In this document: one piece after another, positions 1 to 8,478 of the stretch | Position numbering within the stretch: position 1 is the first letter of the stretch | Layout of the letters: every line of letters starts with the position of its first letter | NCBI GenBank assembly: GCA_963831005.1 | Contig: CAWHOW010000015.1 | Location: forward strand, 232,317 to 296,316 | Length of the DNA stretch: 64,000 nucleotides | From: CAWHOW01 sp963831005 | GTDB lineage: Bacteria; Bacteroidota; Bacteroidia; Bacteroidales; CG2-30-32-10 | Direction of reading: 5' to 3' | The notes under the pieces: model-generated | What the model was told of the DNA's origin: nothing | What the model saw: the letters and a program-made list of their open reading frames with translations, nothing else | Database searches by the model: none | Made by a program: the position numbers and the translations under genes

Positions 1-1
1 T

Positions 2-3000
2 CCTCCAAATGTAGGCGATATTGAATTTTTTTCCTCAACCAAACAACCCCATAATGTTCTTGTTGATGGCAATATTGGAGTTGGATTAAATTTAAATGTA
101 GCCCCTTTGTTTGCACCCACAAACCGTGTGGAAATAAATACTACTGCAACAACAGGTGGTGTAGCGCCTGCCAGAATTGCTCCAAACGGTACTTCCGGAT
201 GCCTTGTTACAAACATATATGGCGGAACAGGTTTTTCAGGCTTACGTTTTACCGATTTAAGAGCAGGTGCAGCAGGTACGGGTTCAACGCCTATACCATG
301 GGCAAGTTTACCCAATAACAGTAACCAGGGAGTTCTTTCAGTGGATAATTATGGTGATGTAATTTATGTGCAGAGCCCTCCAACAGGGCTAACAACAGCC
401 GATAACGGCTTATCAGTTAATCCTTCTGGTAATGTTGTGCTTGGAAATAATGTGGCCGGAGCTTCGGCAACATTTCTAAATAATAGGGAAATACCGATGG
501 GGATAAATCCAACAGCAAATAGTGGATACGGGCGAGGATATGATTTAACTTTAACTTACCCATCAGGCTATTCCCCGGGTGTTAATCATTATTTTGGAAA
601 CAGGATGGGAATAGGTATGACAGAAGGTGAGTTGAGCCCCTCCATTCAACTTGAAGTAAGAGGAAGCATATCTATTTATGATGGTAATAACAACACTAAT
701 GTTCCCAATAATAATGGTGACAATTCTTTATTTTTTGGTAGAGAGCAGAGCACATTAACAAATCCTACAGTTCAGATAGCAGCCAATTATGGTGAATGGG
801 GAATACAATATATGGAAAAAACCATACTTGGTTCTGCAGGCGGACTTAATTTCTGGAAACCTTATGGCAGTGATGGCAGTACTATTGGCAATGGTGGAGG
901 AAACGCCTTTTTGTGGCTTTCAGATAATGGAAACGTGGGAATAAATACACCCACACCTGCTAATAGACTAACCATAACACCCGGTGCAAACGATTTTAAT
1001 TATGGAAATGCTGCCGGTTGCAGCGGTTTGCAGCTTATGAATATGGAAGCCAGCACTACTAATTTCAGCCCTAACCCTGGCTCAGGTGTGCTTACTGTTG
1101 ATGGAAACGGTAATGTAATTTATGTGCAGGAAACAGGGTTTGGTGGTATATGCCCTGCCGCATCTGCTTCAGGCTTAACTTATAATTGGGATATCCCGCT
1201 AAACGGCAATAATTATTTCTTTTCAGGTGAAGGTTATAATGGTACAAATTCACTTGATAACGTTGGTATAGGTACATTTACAACTTGTGTGCCTTCAGCA
1301 AAATTGCATGTGTTAGAAAATGCAGGTGTGTTAATTTCTTCAACAAACCCAACAATTGGATTGATTACACATAATGAAGATGTATTTTCATCTTCTGGTC
1401 CTGGCCCCTCTGTTTTTTATAGCATGAAAGGTATAGTTGGTATTGTTAATGGTATTGAAAGAAATCAACGTAATGCTCATACCGCAGGGATATTTGATGC
1501 TGAAAATGCCGAATTTAATTATGGGATATATTCAACTGCATTAGGTGCAAATTTTAATTATGGTGTAAAGGCTGCTGTAAATAATGGTTCTGCTAATTAT
1601 GGTATATATAGTGTAGCAGGTCAGAATAATAGTTTAACAGGTTCATTTAATTATGGTATATATAGTGTAGCAGGTCAAAATAGTGTAGCTGGTTCTAAAA
1701 ATTATGGTTTATATAGTTATGCACCTCCTAATAATACTGTTACTCCACCACATTTCCCATGGACAAATTATAATTGGTCAGCATTTTGTGAAGGAGATAT
1801 TTATCATAGTGGGAATGTATATCATCCTTCTGACATCAACCTTAAAGACAGCATTAAACCTTATGTAAATGCAATATCGCAAATCAGGAATCTTAAACCT
1901 GAAACTTTTGTTTTCAATACTTCTGGATTTCCTTCTATGGATCTTCCTTTTGGCAAACAATATGGTCTGATTGCGCAGGATGTAGAAAATGTTTTTCCTG
2001 AACTTGTCAGAACTTTTATAAACCCAGCACAATATGATACGCTTGGAAATATACTTTATGATACAATCCAGTCTGAAAGCATTAACTATGATGCTTTTAT
2101 TCCAATACTTATTCAGGGCGAAAAACAACTTGATTCCATTACTACAAGTTTATCAGGCAAAATAGATAGTGTAAAAGAAGTAACTGGGCCAACCGGCGCT
2201 ACCGGAGCACAAGGCATTCAAGGCCCTACAGGTCTTCAGGGTGATACTGGTGTAGCAGGCATACAAGGGCCAACTGGTCTTCAGGGTATTCAAGGTATAC
2301 AGGGGCTTAGAGGAGATACGGGCATAGCCGGTGCTATGGGCACACAAGGTTTACAGGGTGTCACAGGCGCTACAGGTTTACAAGGCATCCAGGGTATTGC
2401 TGGTCCGACAGGGATTGCAGGTGCAACGGGCTTGCAGGGGATACAAGGAGTGACCGGGGCAACCGGCGCATTGCCTTTTAACTGGGTATCGCCAAATTTA
2501 GAAGTACCAACAGGATATTATATTACAGGTAGCGGGGGAACTCAAAACAGGATCGATTTCAATTGGCAAAATACAGATGGGGACATGCTTATAACTACTG
2601 ATGCCGGCAAAATGGATTTACCTTATTTAAAACTCGAAAGGCATCCAATTGCTAATGATGCTTATGTAGTTTTATCAAATGGAAATAATAAGACCACATT
2701 AAGTGGTGATTCAATAATGATGGGTTGGACTGCAGGTTCAGCCAACGATGTATTCAGAATAATCTCAAATAATCCATTGCAAATACAGTCTCATAATTCA
2801 AATGGATTTCACGCTAGTTTAGAAGGTTCTGCGTTAACTGCAAATACCTATGATACTATCCCCAACAAGAGCGGTACATTTGCAATGTTAAGCGATATAA
2901 AAAACGGCCCAATCGGCGCAACAGGCCCGCAAGGAATACAGGGTGTAACTGGTCAGACAGGAGCTACAGGTCCGATTGGCCCAACAGGTAATACAACTGT

Positions 3001-4240
3001 TATTTCTGCCCAAAATGGGATATATTTGGCAAATTCAACTATAGGGCTTGGCGGCGATTTAACTGAAGATACCCAAATAGGCATGAATAACCAAAATCTT
3101 ACATTTACTGACCCGGCAAGCGTAACAAACAATAATACTATTGCTATAGGTTCTGCCCTGCCTTATACAAAATTCAGCGTGAATAACGGAACAACAAACT
3201 GTGCAGGTAATTTTGCCACTTCGTATATTAACAGTTCAGGCTATGATTGGGGCATCCAGGCATCCGCTACCGGCGGGCATCCAAACTTTGGTGGTGTTTT
3301 ATCTGCTACCGGCGGCGATTATGATTATGGAATAATAGCAAATGCGACAGGCGGGTCCTATCTTAATTATGCTGTTGAAGCAACTGCTTCCGGCGGTTCG
3401 TTTAATACTGCCGGTTATTTCAATGGTGATCTGGTTTATACAGGTAACTTTTACAAAGCTTCCGATAGTATGCTGAAACAGAATATAACGCCAGTTACAA
3501 ATGCGATGAGTATTATTTCACAACTAAACCCCAAAACTTTCTCATTCAAAACCTCACAATATCCTTACCTGAATTTGCCTTCAGGAACATCTTATGGTAT
3601 GATTGCACAGGAAGTGGAAACGGTTTTACCTAATTTAGTAACGACCAATATTCATCCTCAGCAGGTAGATCAGAACGGCAATGTTGTTTCGCCAGAACTT
3701 ACCTATAAAAGTTTAAATTACGATGAATTTGTCCCGATACTGATACAGGGAATGAAAGAAATGAATACGAATAAGGATTCCATTAATACCGTTCTGAATG
3801 GGCGTATTGACAGTTTGAAGAATGTAATTTCAGGTTTTACATCAAGGTTCGATTCACTTGCAGCAATGATAAACAATTGTTGCAGTCAGAACCAAAATGC
3901 AAGATCAACACAGCCGGGTAATTCGGGTAATAGCACAACACAAGGCAATGTCCAATACGTTGAACTGGATATGACAAATGCAATTATCTTGAACCAGAAC
4001 GACCCTAACCCCTTTGCCGAAGAAACCGATATTACTTATTATCTACCCGAAACGGTGGGTACTGCAACAATTATGTTCTACGATAATACCGGTGTAGTTA
4101 TAAAGGCAGTACAACTGCAAAGTAAAGGCAATGGCACGCTGCATGTGTTCGCTTCTAACCTTAGCAGCGGAATTTATACTTATGCTTTAATAGCCGACGG
4201 TAAACTTATTGACACTAAAAAGATGATGAAATCGAAGTAA
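2..4240 (+). CDS. Large secreted tail-fibre-like protein with two S74 domains, collagen-like repeats and a T9SS C-terminal domain (5' end off window)
   Basis: The frame is open from base 2, so the gene starts before the window; the TTG at 107 is not a convincing start. The visible part has Asn/Gly-rich beta repeats, then a first Peptidase_S74 (intramolecular chaperone) domain whose Ser-Lys dyad codons lie at 1829-1831 and 1844-1846. A Gly-X-Y collagen-like stretch follows (about 2188-2470), then more beta repeats, a short second collagen stretch (about 2908-2990), and a second S74 domain with dyad codons at 3461-3463 and 3476-3478. The end is a T9SS type A sorting domain (NDPNPF, ending KKMMKSK). 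It is probably a surface-anchored or released fibre. The doubled S74-plus-collagen layout suggests internal duplication or fusion of two tail-fibre genes. Its substrate or partner cannot be told. Confidence 0.85.
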   Translation, partial: PPNVGDIEFFSSTKQPHNVLVDGNIGVGLNLNVAPLFAPTNRVEINTTATTGGVAPARIAPNGTSGCLVTNIYGGTGFSGLRFTDLRAGAAGTGSTPIPWASLPNNSNQGVLSVDNYGDVIYVQSPPTGLTTADNGLSVNPSGNVVLGNNVAGASATFLNNREIPMGINPTANSGYGRGYDLTLTYPSGYSPGVNHYFGNRMGIGMTEGELSPSIQLEVRGSISIYDGNNNTNVPNNNGDNSLFFGREQSTLTNPTVQIAANYGEWGIQYMEKTILGSAGGLNFWKPYGSDGSTIGNGGGNAFLWLSDNGNVGINTPTPANRLTITPGANDFNYGNAAGCSGLQLMNMEASTTNFSPNPGSGVLTVDGNGNVIYVQETGFGGICPAASASGLTYNWDIPLNGNNYFFSGEGYNGTNSLDNVGIGTFTTCVPSAKLHVLENAGVLISSTNPTIGLITHNEDVFSSSGPGPSVFYSMKGIVGIVNGIERNQRNAHTAGIFDAENAEFNYGIYSTALGANFNYGVKAAVNNGSANYGIYSVAGQNNSLTGSFNYGIYSVAGQNSVAGSKNYGLYSYAPPNNTVTPPHFPWTNYNWSAFCEGDIYHSGNVYHPSDINLKDSIKPYVNAISQIRNLKPETFVFNTSGFPSMDLPFGKQYGLIAQDVENVFPELVRTFINPAQYDTLGNILYDTIQSESINYDAFIPILIQGEKQLDSITTSLSGKIDSVKEVTGPTGATGAQGIQGPTGLQGDTGVAGIQGPTGLQGIQGIQGLRGDTGIAGAMGTQGLQGVTGATGLQGIQGIAGPTGIAGATGLQGIQGVTGATGALPFNWVSPNLEVPTGYYITGSGGTQNRIDFNWQNTDGDMLITTDAGKMDLPYLKLERHPIANDAYVVLSNGNNKTTLSGDSIMMGWTAGSANDVFRIISNNPLQIQSHNSNGFHASLEGSALTANTYDTIPNKSGTFAMLSDIKNGPIGATGPQGIQGVTGQTGATGPIGPTGNTTVISAQNGIYLANSTIGLGGDLTEDTQIGMNNQNLTFTDPASVTNNNTIAIGSALPYTKFSVNNGTTNCAGNFATSYINSSGYDWGIQASATGGHPNFGGVLSATGGDYDYGIIANATGGSYLNYAVEATASGGSFNTAGYFNGDLVYTGNFYKASDSMLKQNITPVTNAMSIISQLNPKTFSFKTSQYPYLNLPSGTSYGMIAQEVETVLPNLVTTNIHPQQVDQNGNVVSPELTYKSLNYDEFVPILIQGMKEMNTNKDSINTVLNGRIDSLKNVISGFTSRFDSLAAMINNCCSQNQNARSTQPGNSGNSTTQGNVQYVELDMTNAIILNQNDPNPFAEETDITYYLPETVGTATIMFYDNTGVVIKAVQLQSKGNGTLHVFASNLSSGIYTYALIADGKLIDTKKMMKSK

Positions 4241-4356
4241 TGATAATTAATAACTGGATAGAACAGCGGCAGCATAGCTGTCGTTGTTCTTGTTTTGAAA
4301 TAGGTTAATTTAATAAAAATATTTTATACATTTACAATGTTTAAAACAATTTACTT

Positions 4357-5124
4357 ATGAAAAAAGTTTATATTTTAATTTATTTTATCCTTTTCTCGGC
4401 ATCAGGTTTTGCCCAATGGGTGCAACAAACAAGCGGCGTGACTGGTAATTTGTATTCTGTTTATTTTCCCAAAGCCGATACAGGTTACATTTGCGGGATG
4501 ATGGGATATATTCTAAAAACCACCAATGGAGGAACAACATGGTTAGAGAACACTCCTGTAACAACGAGTCAATTAAATTCAATTTATTTTACTGATGTTA
4601 ATAATGGTTACGTTGTTGGGAATTATCCTTTTAGTGTGGTCCCTGGTATGACAACAATTTTAAAAACAACCAATGGCGGAACAAGCTGGATGGAATATTC
4701 CAGTGAATTTACCGAAAGTCTAAATTCAGTTTATTTTCCTAATGCTAATATTGGATATGCCGTTGGGGATAGCGGAACAATTATTAAAACTATTGATGCG
4801 GGAACTAACTGGACTAAACAAATAAGCGGAACAACTCATAATTTAAATTCGGTATGTTTCACCAGTGTTGATACAGGATATGCTGTGGGCCTTAATAATA
4901 CAATTTTGAAAACATGTAATGGCGGAACAACTTGGATACCACAAACAAGCCCGATACCAATAGATGATAGTATTGCTAATGTCTTTTTTGCTGTATGTTT
5001 TCCTGCACCCGATACGGGTTACGCTTCAAACTACTGGGGACTTATTAAAACAACCAACGGTGGTACTACCTGGTCATTTATAAACGATACATGTGGCCGG
5101 CCCATCAATTTATTTTATCAATAG
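4357..5124 (+). CDS. YCF48/BNR-like repeat secreted protein, N-terminal part of a frameshifted gene
   Basis: It begins with a clear signal peptide (MKKVYILIYFILFSASGFAQ). About five repeats follow of the kind LNSVYF...D.GY.VG......TTNGGTTW, which resemble YCF48/photosystem-assembly-like or BNR beta-propeller blades. The frame stops at 5124 in the middle of a blade, and the next blade continues in the frame that covers 5093-5563. One surplus base in the GC-rich run at about 5095-5102 would restore a single protein of about 400 residues. Read as one gene it is a T9SS-exported beta-propeller protein of unknown ligand. The break is either a real pseudogene or a sequence error. Confidence 0.7.
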   Translation: MKKVYILIYFILFSASGFAQWVQQTSGVTGNLYSVYFPKADTGYICGMMGYILKTTNGGTTWLENTPVTTSQLNSIYFTDVNNGYVVGNYPFSVVPGMTTILKTTNGGTSWMEYSSEFTESLNSVYFPNANIGYAVGDSGTIIKTIDAGTNWTKQISGTTHNLNSVCFTSVDTGYAVGLNNTILKTCNGGTTWIPQTSPIPIDDSIANVFFAVCFPAPDTGYASNYWGLIKTTNGGTTWSFINDTCGRPINLFYQ

Positions 5125-5563
5125 CAAAATAGGTTATACTGTTAGTGCTTATTGGCTTGGTTATACTAACAATGGAGGAACTTTATGGACATCGCAATCG
5201 CTCCCGATAGGTGGCGATTTAAGGGCAGTATATTTTCCCCGCATTGATACGGGTTATACTGTTGGTAATACTGGCGGAACAGGGCTAATTCTTGCAACTA
5301 CAAATGGTGGTATTATCACGTCAATAAAAGAAAACCAATTATCGGAAATGGCAATCAGCATTTTTCCCAACCCCATCACCGATAATTTGCAAATACAAAC
5401 TGCTTTGCAAATTAAGAACATAGAAGTTACAGATATTACAGGGAGGCTTTTATTTACAGCCACATCTAAAATCATTGATTGCAGCAGTTTTGCAAATGGC
5501 GTTTACTTCATAAAAGCAACAACAGAAAAAGGGGTGATGGTGAAGAAGTTTATAAAAGAATAA
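5093..5563 (+). CDS. C-terminal part of the frameshifted YCF48/BNR-like protein, with T9SS sorting domain
   Basis: This frame continues the repeats of the preceding ORF (GYTVG..., TNNGGTLW) and has no signal peptide or convincing start of its own; GTG at 5093 merely begins the open stretch. It ends in a T9SS type A domain (FPNPITDNLQIQTALQIKN ... VKKFIKE). The last roughly 190 bp are about 90% identical by eye to the end of the gene at 6283-7479, so this tail was recently duplicated or converted. The stop is followed 3 nt later by the ATG of the next remnant. Confidence 0.65.
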   Translation: MAGPSIYFINSKIGYTVSAYWLGYTNNGGTLWTSQSLPIGGDLRAVYFPRIDTGYTVGNTGGTGLILATTNGGIITSIKENQLSEMAISIFPNPITDNLQIQTALQIKNIEVTDITGRLLFTATSKIIDCSSFANGVYFIKATTEKGVMVKKFIKE

Positions 5564-5566
5564 TTT

Positions 5567-6229
5567 ATGAAAAAACTTATACTTCTTATTGCATTTATAA
5601 GCTTTGTAAGCTTTGCAAAAGCCCAATGGGTGCAACAAACAAGCTGCAATAATAAATGGATTGTTGAATCATCAGAATACAACAGACAGTTTGCTTACTG
5701 TTTTGCAAAATTGCTGTGCTACAGGTGTAATACAAAAAGCCATACAGAATAATGGAGGCGAACAGGGAAATACATTAAATATTCATGATATTGAACTTGC
5801 CAATAATGCTGTTCTTTATCAAAATTCGCCCAACCCATTTGGCAGTGGTACTACTATTAAATATTTTGTACCTGATAATGCAAATGTACAGCTTGTTTTT
5901 TATGATGAGTTCGGTAATCAAATCAAAGTATTTAAAATTGAAGAAAGCGGGATGGGTCAGTTAAATATTGATGCCAGTAATCTTGCTTCCGGTGTTTATT
6001 CTTATTCACTTTTAGTAAACAACAAATTAATTGATGAAGTTGTTTAAAGTCGAAACGTGATTTTATGCTTTATCTGTTGATTTACTAAGAAAGGAATCCG
6101 TTTGCTTTGCAAACAAAAATAAACATCAAAAAATCGATTTATTATAAACATAATCAATATTTTACATCCTTAATTATTGCGTCAACTTTAAACAACTTCG
6201 ATACTAAAAAGATGATTAAAAGTAAGTAA
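5567..6229 (+). pseudogene. Chimeric remnant: signal peptide of a YCF48-like gene joined to the tail of an S74/T9SS gene, interrupted by a miniature element
   Basis: The first 26 codons encode a signal peptide and QWVQQTS, nearly the same start as the gene at 4357. At about 5645 the frame becomes meaningless. In another frame (open 5613-6047) the sequence reads DSLLTVLQNCC... NSPNPFGSGTTIKYFVPDN ... DASNLASGVYSYSLLVNNKLID, the linker and sorting domain of an S74-type protein such as the first gene in this window. The expected ending KLIDTKKMIKSK is split: KLID is at 6024-6035 and TKKMIKSK plus stop at 6203-6229, with a 164-bp element between. This is therefore a recombination product later hit by an insertion, and is probably non-functional. 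Confidence 0.7.
6036..6199. mobile_element. 164-bp MITE-like element with 15-bp perfect terminal inverted repeats and GAT target duplication
   Basis: GAAGTTGTTTAAAGT at 6036-6050 is the exact reverse complement of ACTTTAAACAACTTC at 6185-6199. The trinucleotide GAT flanks both sides (6033-6035 and 6200-6202). Removing the element and one GAT restores an uninterrupted T9SS ending (KLID-TKKMIKSK). There is no transposase inside. An internal hairpin (GTTTGC-TTT-GCAAAC, about 6100-6114) is present. It would be moved in trans by a DDE transposase making a 3-bp duplication; that parent element is not in this window. Confidence 0.75.
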
Positions 6230-6282
6230 TATTTTCTAAATTATAAATTAATTTCTATTTTTGTTAATCAAAAAAAAGTATT

Positions 6283-7479
6283 ATGAAAAAATTATTTTTT
6301 ATTATGATGCTTTCCTTAGTTGGATTAAGCACATATGCACAGTGGGAACAAACTAATGGACCTTATGGTGGTCAGGAGGTTGAATGTCTTGCCGTAAGCG
6401 GGACAAATATTTTTGCAGGAACTAATGGAGAAGGTATCTTTTTCTCAAATAATAATGGAAATACATGGACAGCGGTGAATAACGGCTTAACAAATATGTA
6501 TATCCGATCACTTGCTGTAAGTGATACAAATGTTTTTGCTGGTACTTATGATGGTGTGTTTTTATCAAGTAATAACGGGAACTCATGGACAAATGTAAGT
6601 AATGGGTTGCCAAGTGGTACTGTTGTGATGTCCTTAGTTACAAATGGCACTAATGTTTTTGCAGGATTAGGAAGTGATCCTGATACAGGGGGGGTATATA
6701 TATCAAGCAATAACGGCAATTCATGGACAGCAGTAAATAATGGATTGCCGTATGATACTATGGAACCTATATATTCCGTTCTTGGGCTAGGTGTAAATGG
6801 AAATTACATTTTTGCCTTGCCTATGAGGGCTGACTTAGCTGTATCAAATAATAATGGAGCTTCATGGTCAACTGCAAATAATGGATATCAAAACGATGAT
6901 AATTCGTTTCATTTTACCACTACTGATTCCGATATTTTTGTGGGAAATTTTTATGGTGTATTTATATCAAATAATAATGGAGGTCTTTGGACTACAATGA
7001 ATAATGCTTTGACAACTTCTGGAGTTACAGCATTAACAGCATTTGGAAATAATATTTTTGCAGGGTCTTCAGGCGAAGGTGTATATTTATCAACCAATAA
7101 CGGGGGACTTTGGACTAATGAGAGTGATAATTTAATAGAGAATCAAACTATCACATCATTTGCAATAGTTGGGGGCATTGTTTTTGCCGGAACTGGTAGT
7201 AACGGTGTGTGGAAACGTGCATTATCAGAAATGACAGGAATAGAAGAAATAAATAATAATGCAGGAGATATAGCAGTTTATCCCAACCCCGTTACCGATA
7301 ATTTGCAAATACAAACAGCTTTGCAAATTAAAAACATAGAAGTTACCGATATTACAGGAAGGCTGCTATTTACAACCACTGCTAAAATTATTAATTGCAG
7401 CAGCATTGCAAATGGCGTTTACTTCATAAAAGCAACAACAGAAAAAGGGGTGATGGTTAAGAAGTTTATAAAAGAATAA
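6283..7479 (+). CDS. Secreted BNR/propeller-repeat protein with T9SS C-terminal domain
   Basis: It has a signal peptide (MKKLFFIMMLSLVGLSTYAQ) and then about six to seven repeats of roughly 40 residues with the pattern V.GTNIFAGT...GIFFSNNNGNTWTAVNNGL, typical of BNR/sialidase-like propeller blades. A T9SS type A domain closes it (VYPNPVTDNLQIQT ... VKKFIKE). No enzymatic residues are recognisable, so it is probably an adhesive or ligand-binding surface protein. A possible -7 box, TATTTTTG, lies at 6256-6263. The tail is nearly the same as that at 5373-5563. It converges on the next gene with a 2-nt gap. Confidence 0.85.
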   Translation: MKKLFFIMMLSLVGLSTYAQWEQTNGPYGGQEVECLAVSGTNIFAGTNGEGIFFSNNNGNTWTAVNNGLTNMYIRSLAVSDTNVFAGTYDGVFLSSNNGNSWTNVSNGLPSGTVVMSLVTNGTNVFAGLGSDPDTGGVYISSNNGNSWTAVNNGLPYDTMEPIYSVLGLGVNGNYIFALPMRADLAVSNNNGASWSTANNGYQNDDNSFHFTTTDSDIFVGNFYGVFISNNNGGLWTTMNNALTTSGVTALTAFGNNIFAGSSGEGVYLSTNNGGLWTNESDNLIENQTITSFAIVGGIVFAGTGSNGVWKRALSEMTGIEEINNNAGDIAVYPNPVTDNLQIQTALQIKNIEVTDITGRLLFTTTAKIINCSSIANGVYFIKATTEKGVMVKKFIKE

Positions 7480-7481
7480 AC

Positions 7482-8282
7482 TTATTTCTTCGAAATAACT
7501 TCCGTTTTGTTATCGTAGTTCACTGTGTATTTGCCTTTTGGAAGGTCGGTGATGCTAACCTTGTCGCCATAGCCGTCGGAAATAAAGTTTCCGCTGTCGT
7601 CAAATATCTCAAAGGTGGTTTCGCCGGTAAAGGTAATGTCGTCAGTAACTTTAGTTGCCGTAAGGAAAATCTCTTTTACGGCAGGAGGCGCTTGGCATTT
7701 GATAAGTTTTGTATAAACAGTATTTCCCTTTTCATCGGTATGTGAAATGCGAAACTGGTTCATCCCGAAATGAGGTTTAATTTCATACGAATAGGTATTC
7801 TTTTTAATGGTATCCATATTGTCCACTTCGGCTATCGTCATCCATTTGTTCCAGCGGAATTCCTCAATAATAAATGAACTGTAAAGGTCGCCCTTAACCG
7901 TCCATATAAGTTTAGTGGATTTTTCAGCCTTTGCTGTGACAAAAGAAAAACTGCTCTTAGTTTGCAAAACTTCGGGATTAACAATATTGGGCGCGCATCC
8001 CTTGCCATACGTAATGCTAACTTTAACGGGCGCCCCTATTTGCAAGAGAAGTTGCGTAAAATCTATCTGGAAAGAATTTGAGTGTATTTCGTCATTTGTG
8101 GGCTGATTATTCACTGCAACTTTCTTGACACAGAAAGACGAATCCTTGCCAACAACCACAGTAGGATTAATTACATATAAGTTTTTGCCATTATAATGCC
8201 CCTGCAGCACAAGCGAGTCCTGCGATGATGCCGCAAAGGAAAATACGAAACCAACAAGCAAAATAAATATTGTTCTCGACAT
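7482..8282 (-). CDS. Secreted hypothetical protein, 266 aa
   Basis: The signal peptide is MSRTIFILLVGFVFSFAASSQ. The rest is beta-rich without a recognised enzyme motif. The middle (residues about 115-195, ... LIWTVKGDLYSSFIIEEFRW ...) looks like an Ig/FN3-type fold describing a contrast of expected and observed strands. The C-terminal 60 residues (ETTFEIFDDSGNFISDGYG ... KGKYTVNYDNKTE) look like a small beta domain reminiscent of, but not clearly, a sorting domain. It stands alone, convergent with the gene before it and divergent from the C25 protease. Function unknown. Confidence 0.75.
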   Translation of the reverse strand: MSRTIFILLVGFVFSFAASSQDSLVLQGHYNGKNLYVINPTVVVGKDSSFCVKKVAVNNQPTNDEIHSNSFQIDFTQLLLQIGAPVKVSITYGKGCAPNIVNPEVLQTKSSFSFVTAKAEKSTKLIWTVKGDLYSSFIIEEFRWNKWMTIAEVDNMDTIKKNTYSYEIKPHFGMNQFRISHTDEKGNTVYTKLIKCQAPPAVKEIFLTATKVTDDITFTGETTFEIFDDSGNFISDGYGDKVSITDLPKGKYTVNYDNKTEVISKK

Positions 8283-8418
8283 GATTAAATTTATCGCTGC
8301 AATATTAATGTATATTTTTTATTAATGAAATGGGAAGAATAACAATTTTTACATTTTTTGAAAACAACCTTTTCTCAAGTTGCTTAGTCTTTAATTATAT
8401 AAAAAAGTTGTTAATACT

Positions 8419-8449
8419 TTTGAAAAGCCTGAAAAACATTGTACCTTTG
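8419..8449 (+). promoter_or_regulatory. Bacteroidota-type promoter for the C25 protease gene
   Basis: TTTG at 8419-8422 and TACCTTTG at 8442-8449 are separated by exactly 19 nt, matching the Bacteroidota primary sigma consensus TTTG-N19-TAnnTTTG. The start codon is at 8479, giving a short leader of roughly 20-25 nt. Confidence 0.7.
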
Positions 8450-8478
8450 ATATCCTTTTTAAAGAAACGACCGTTTTT

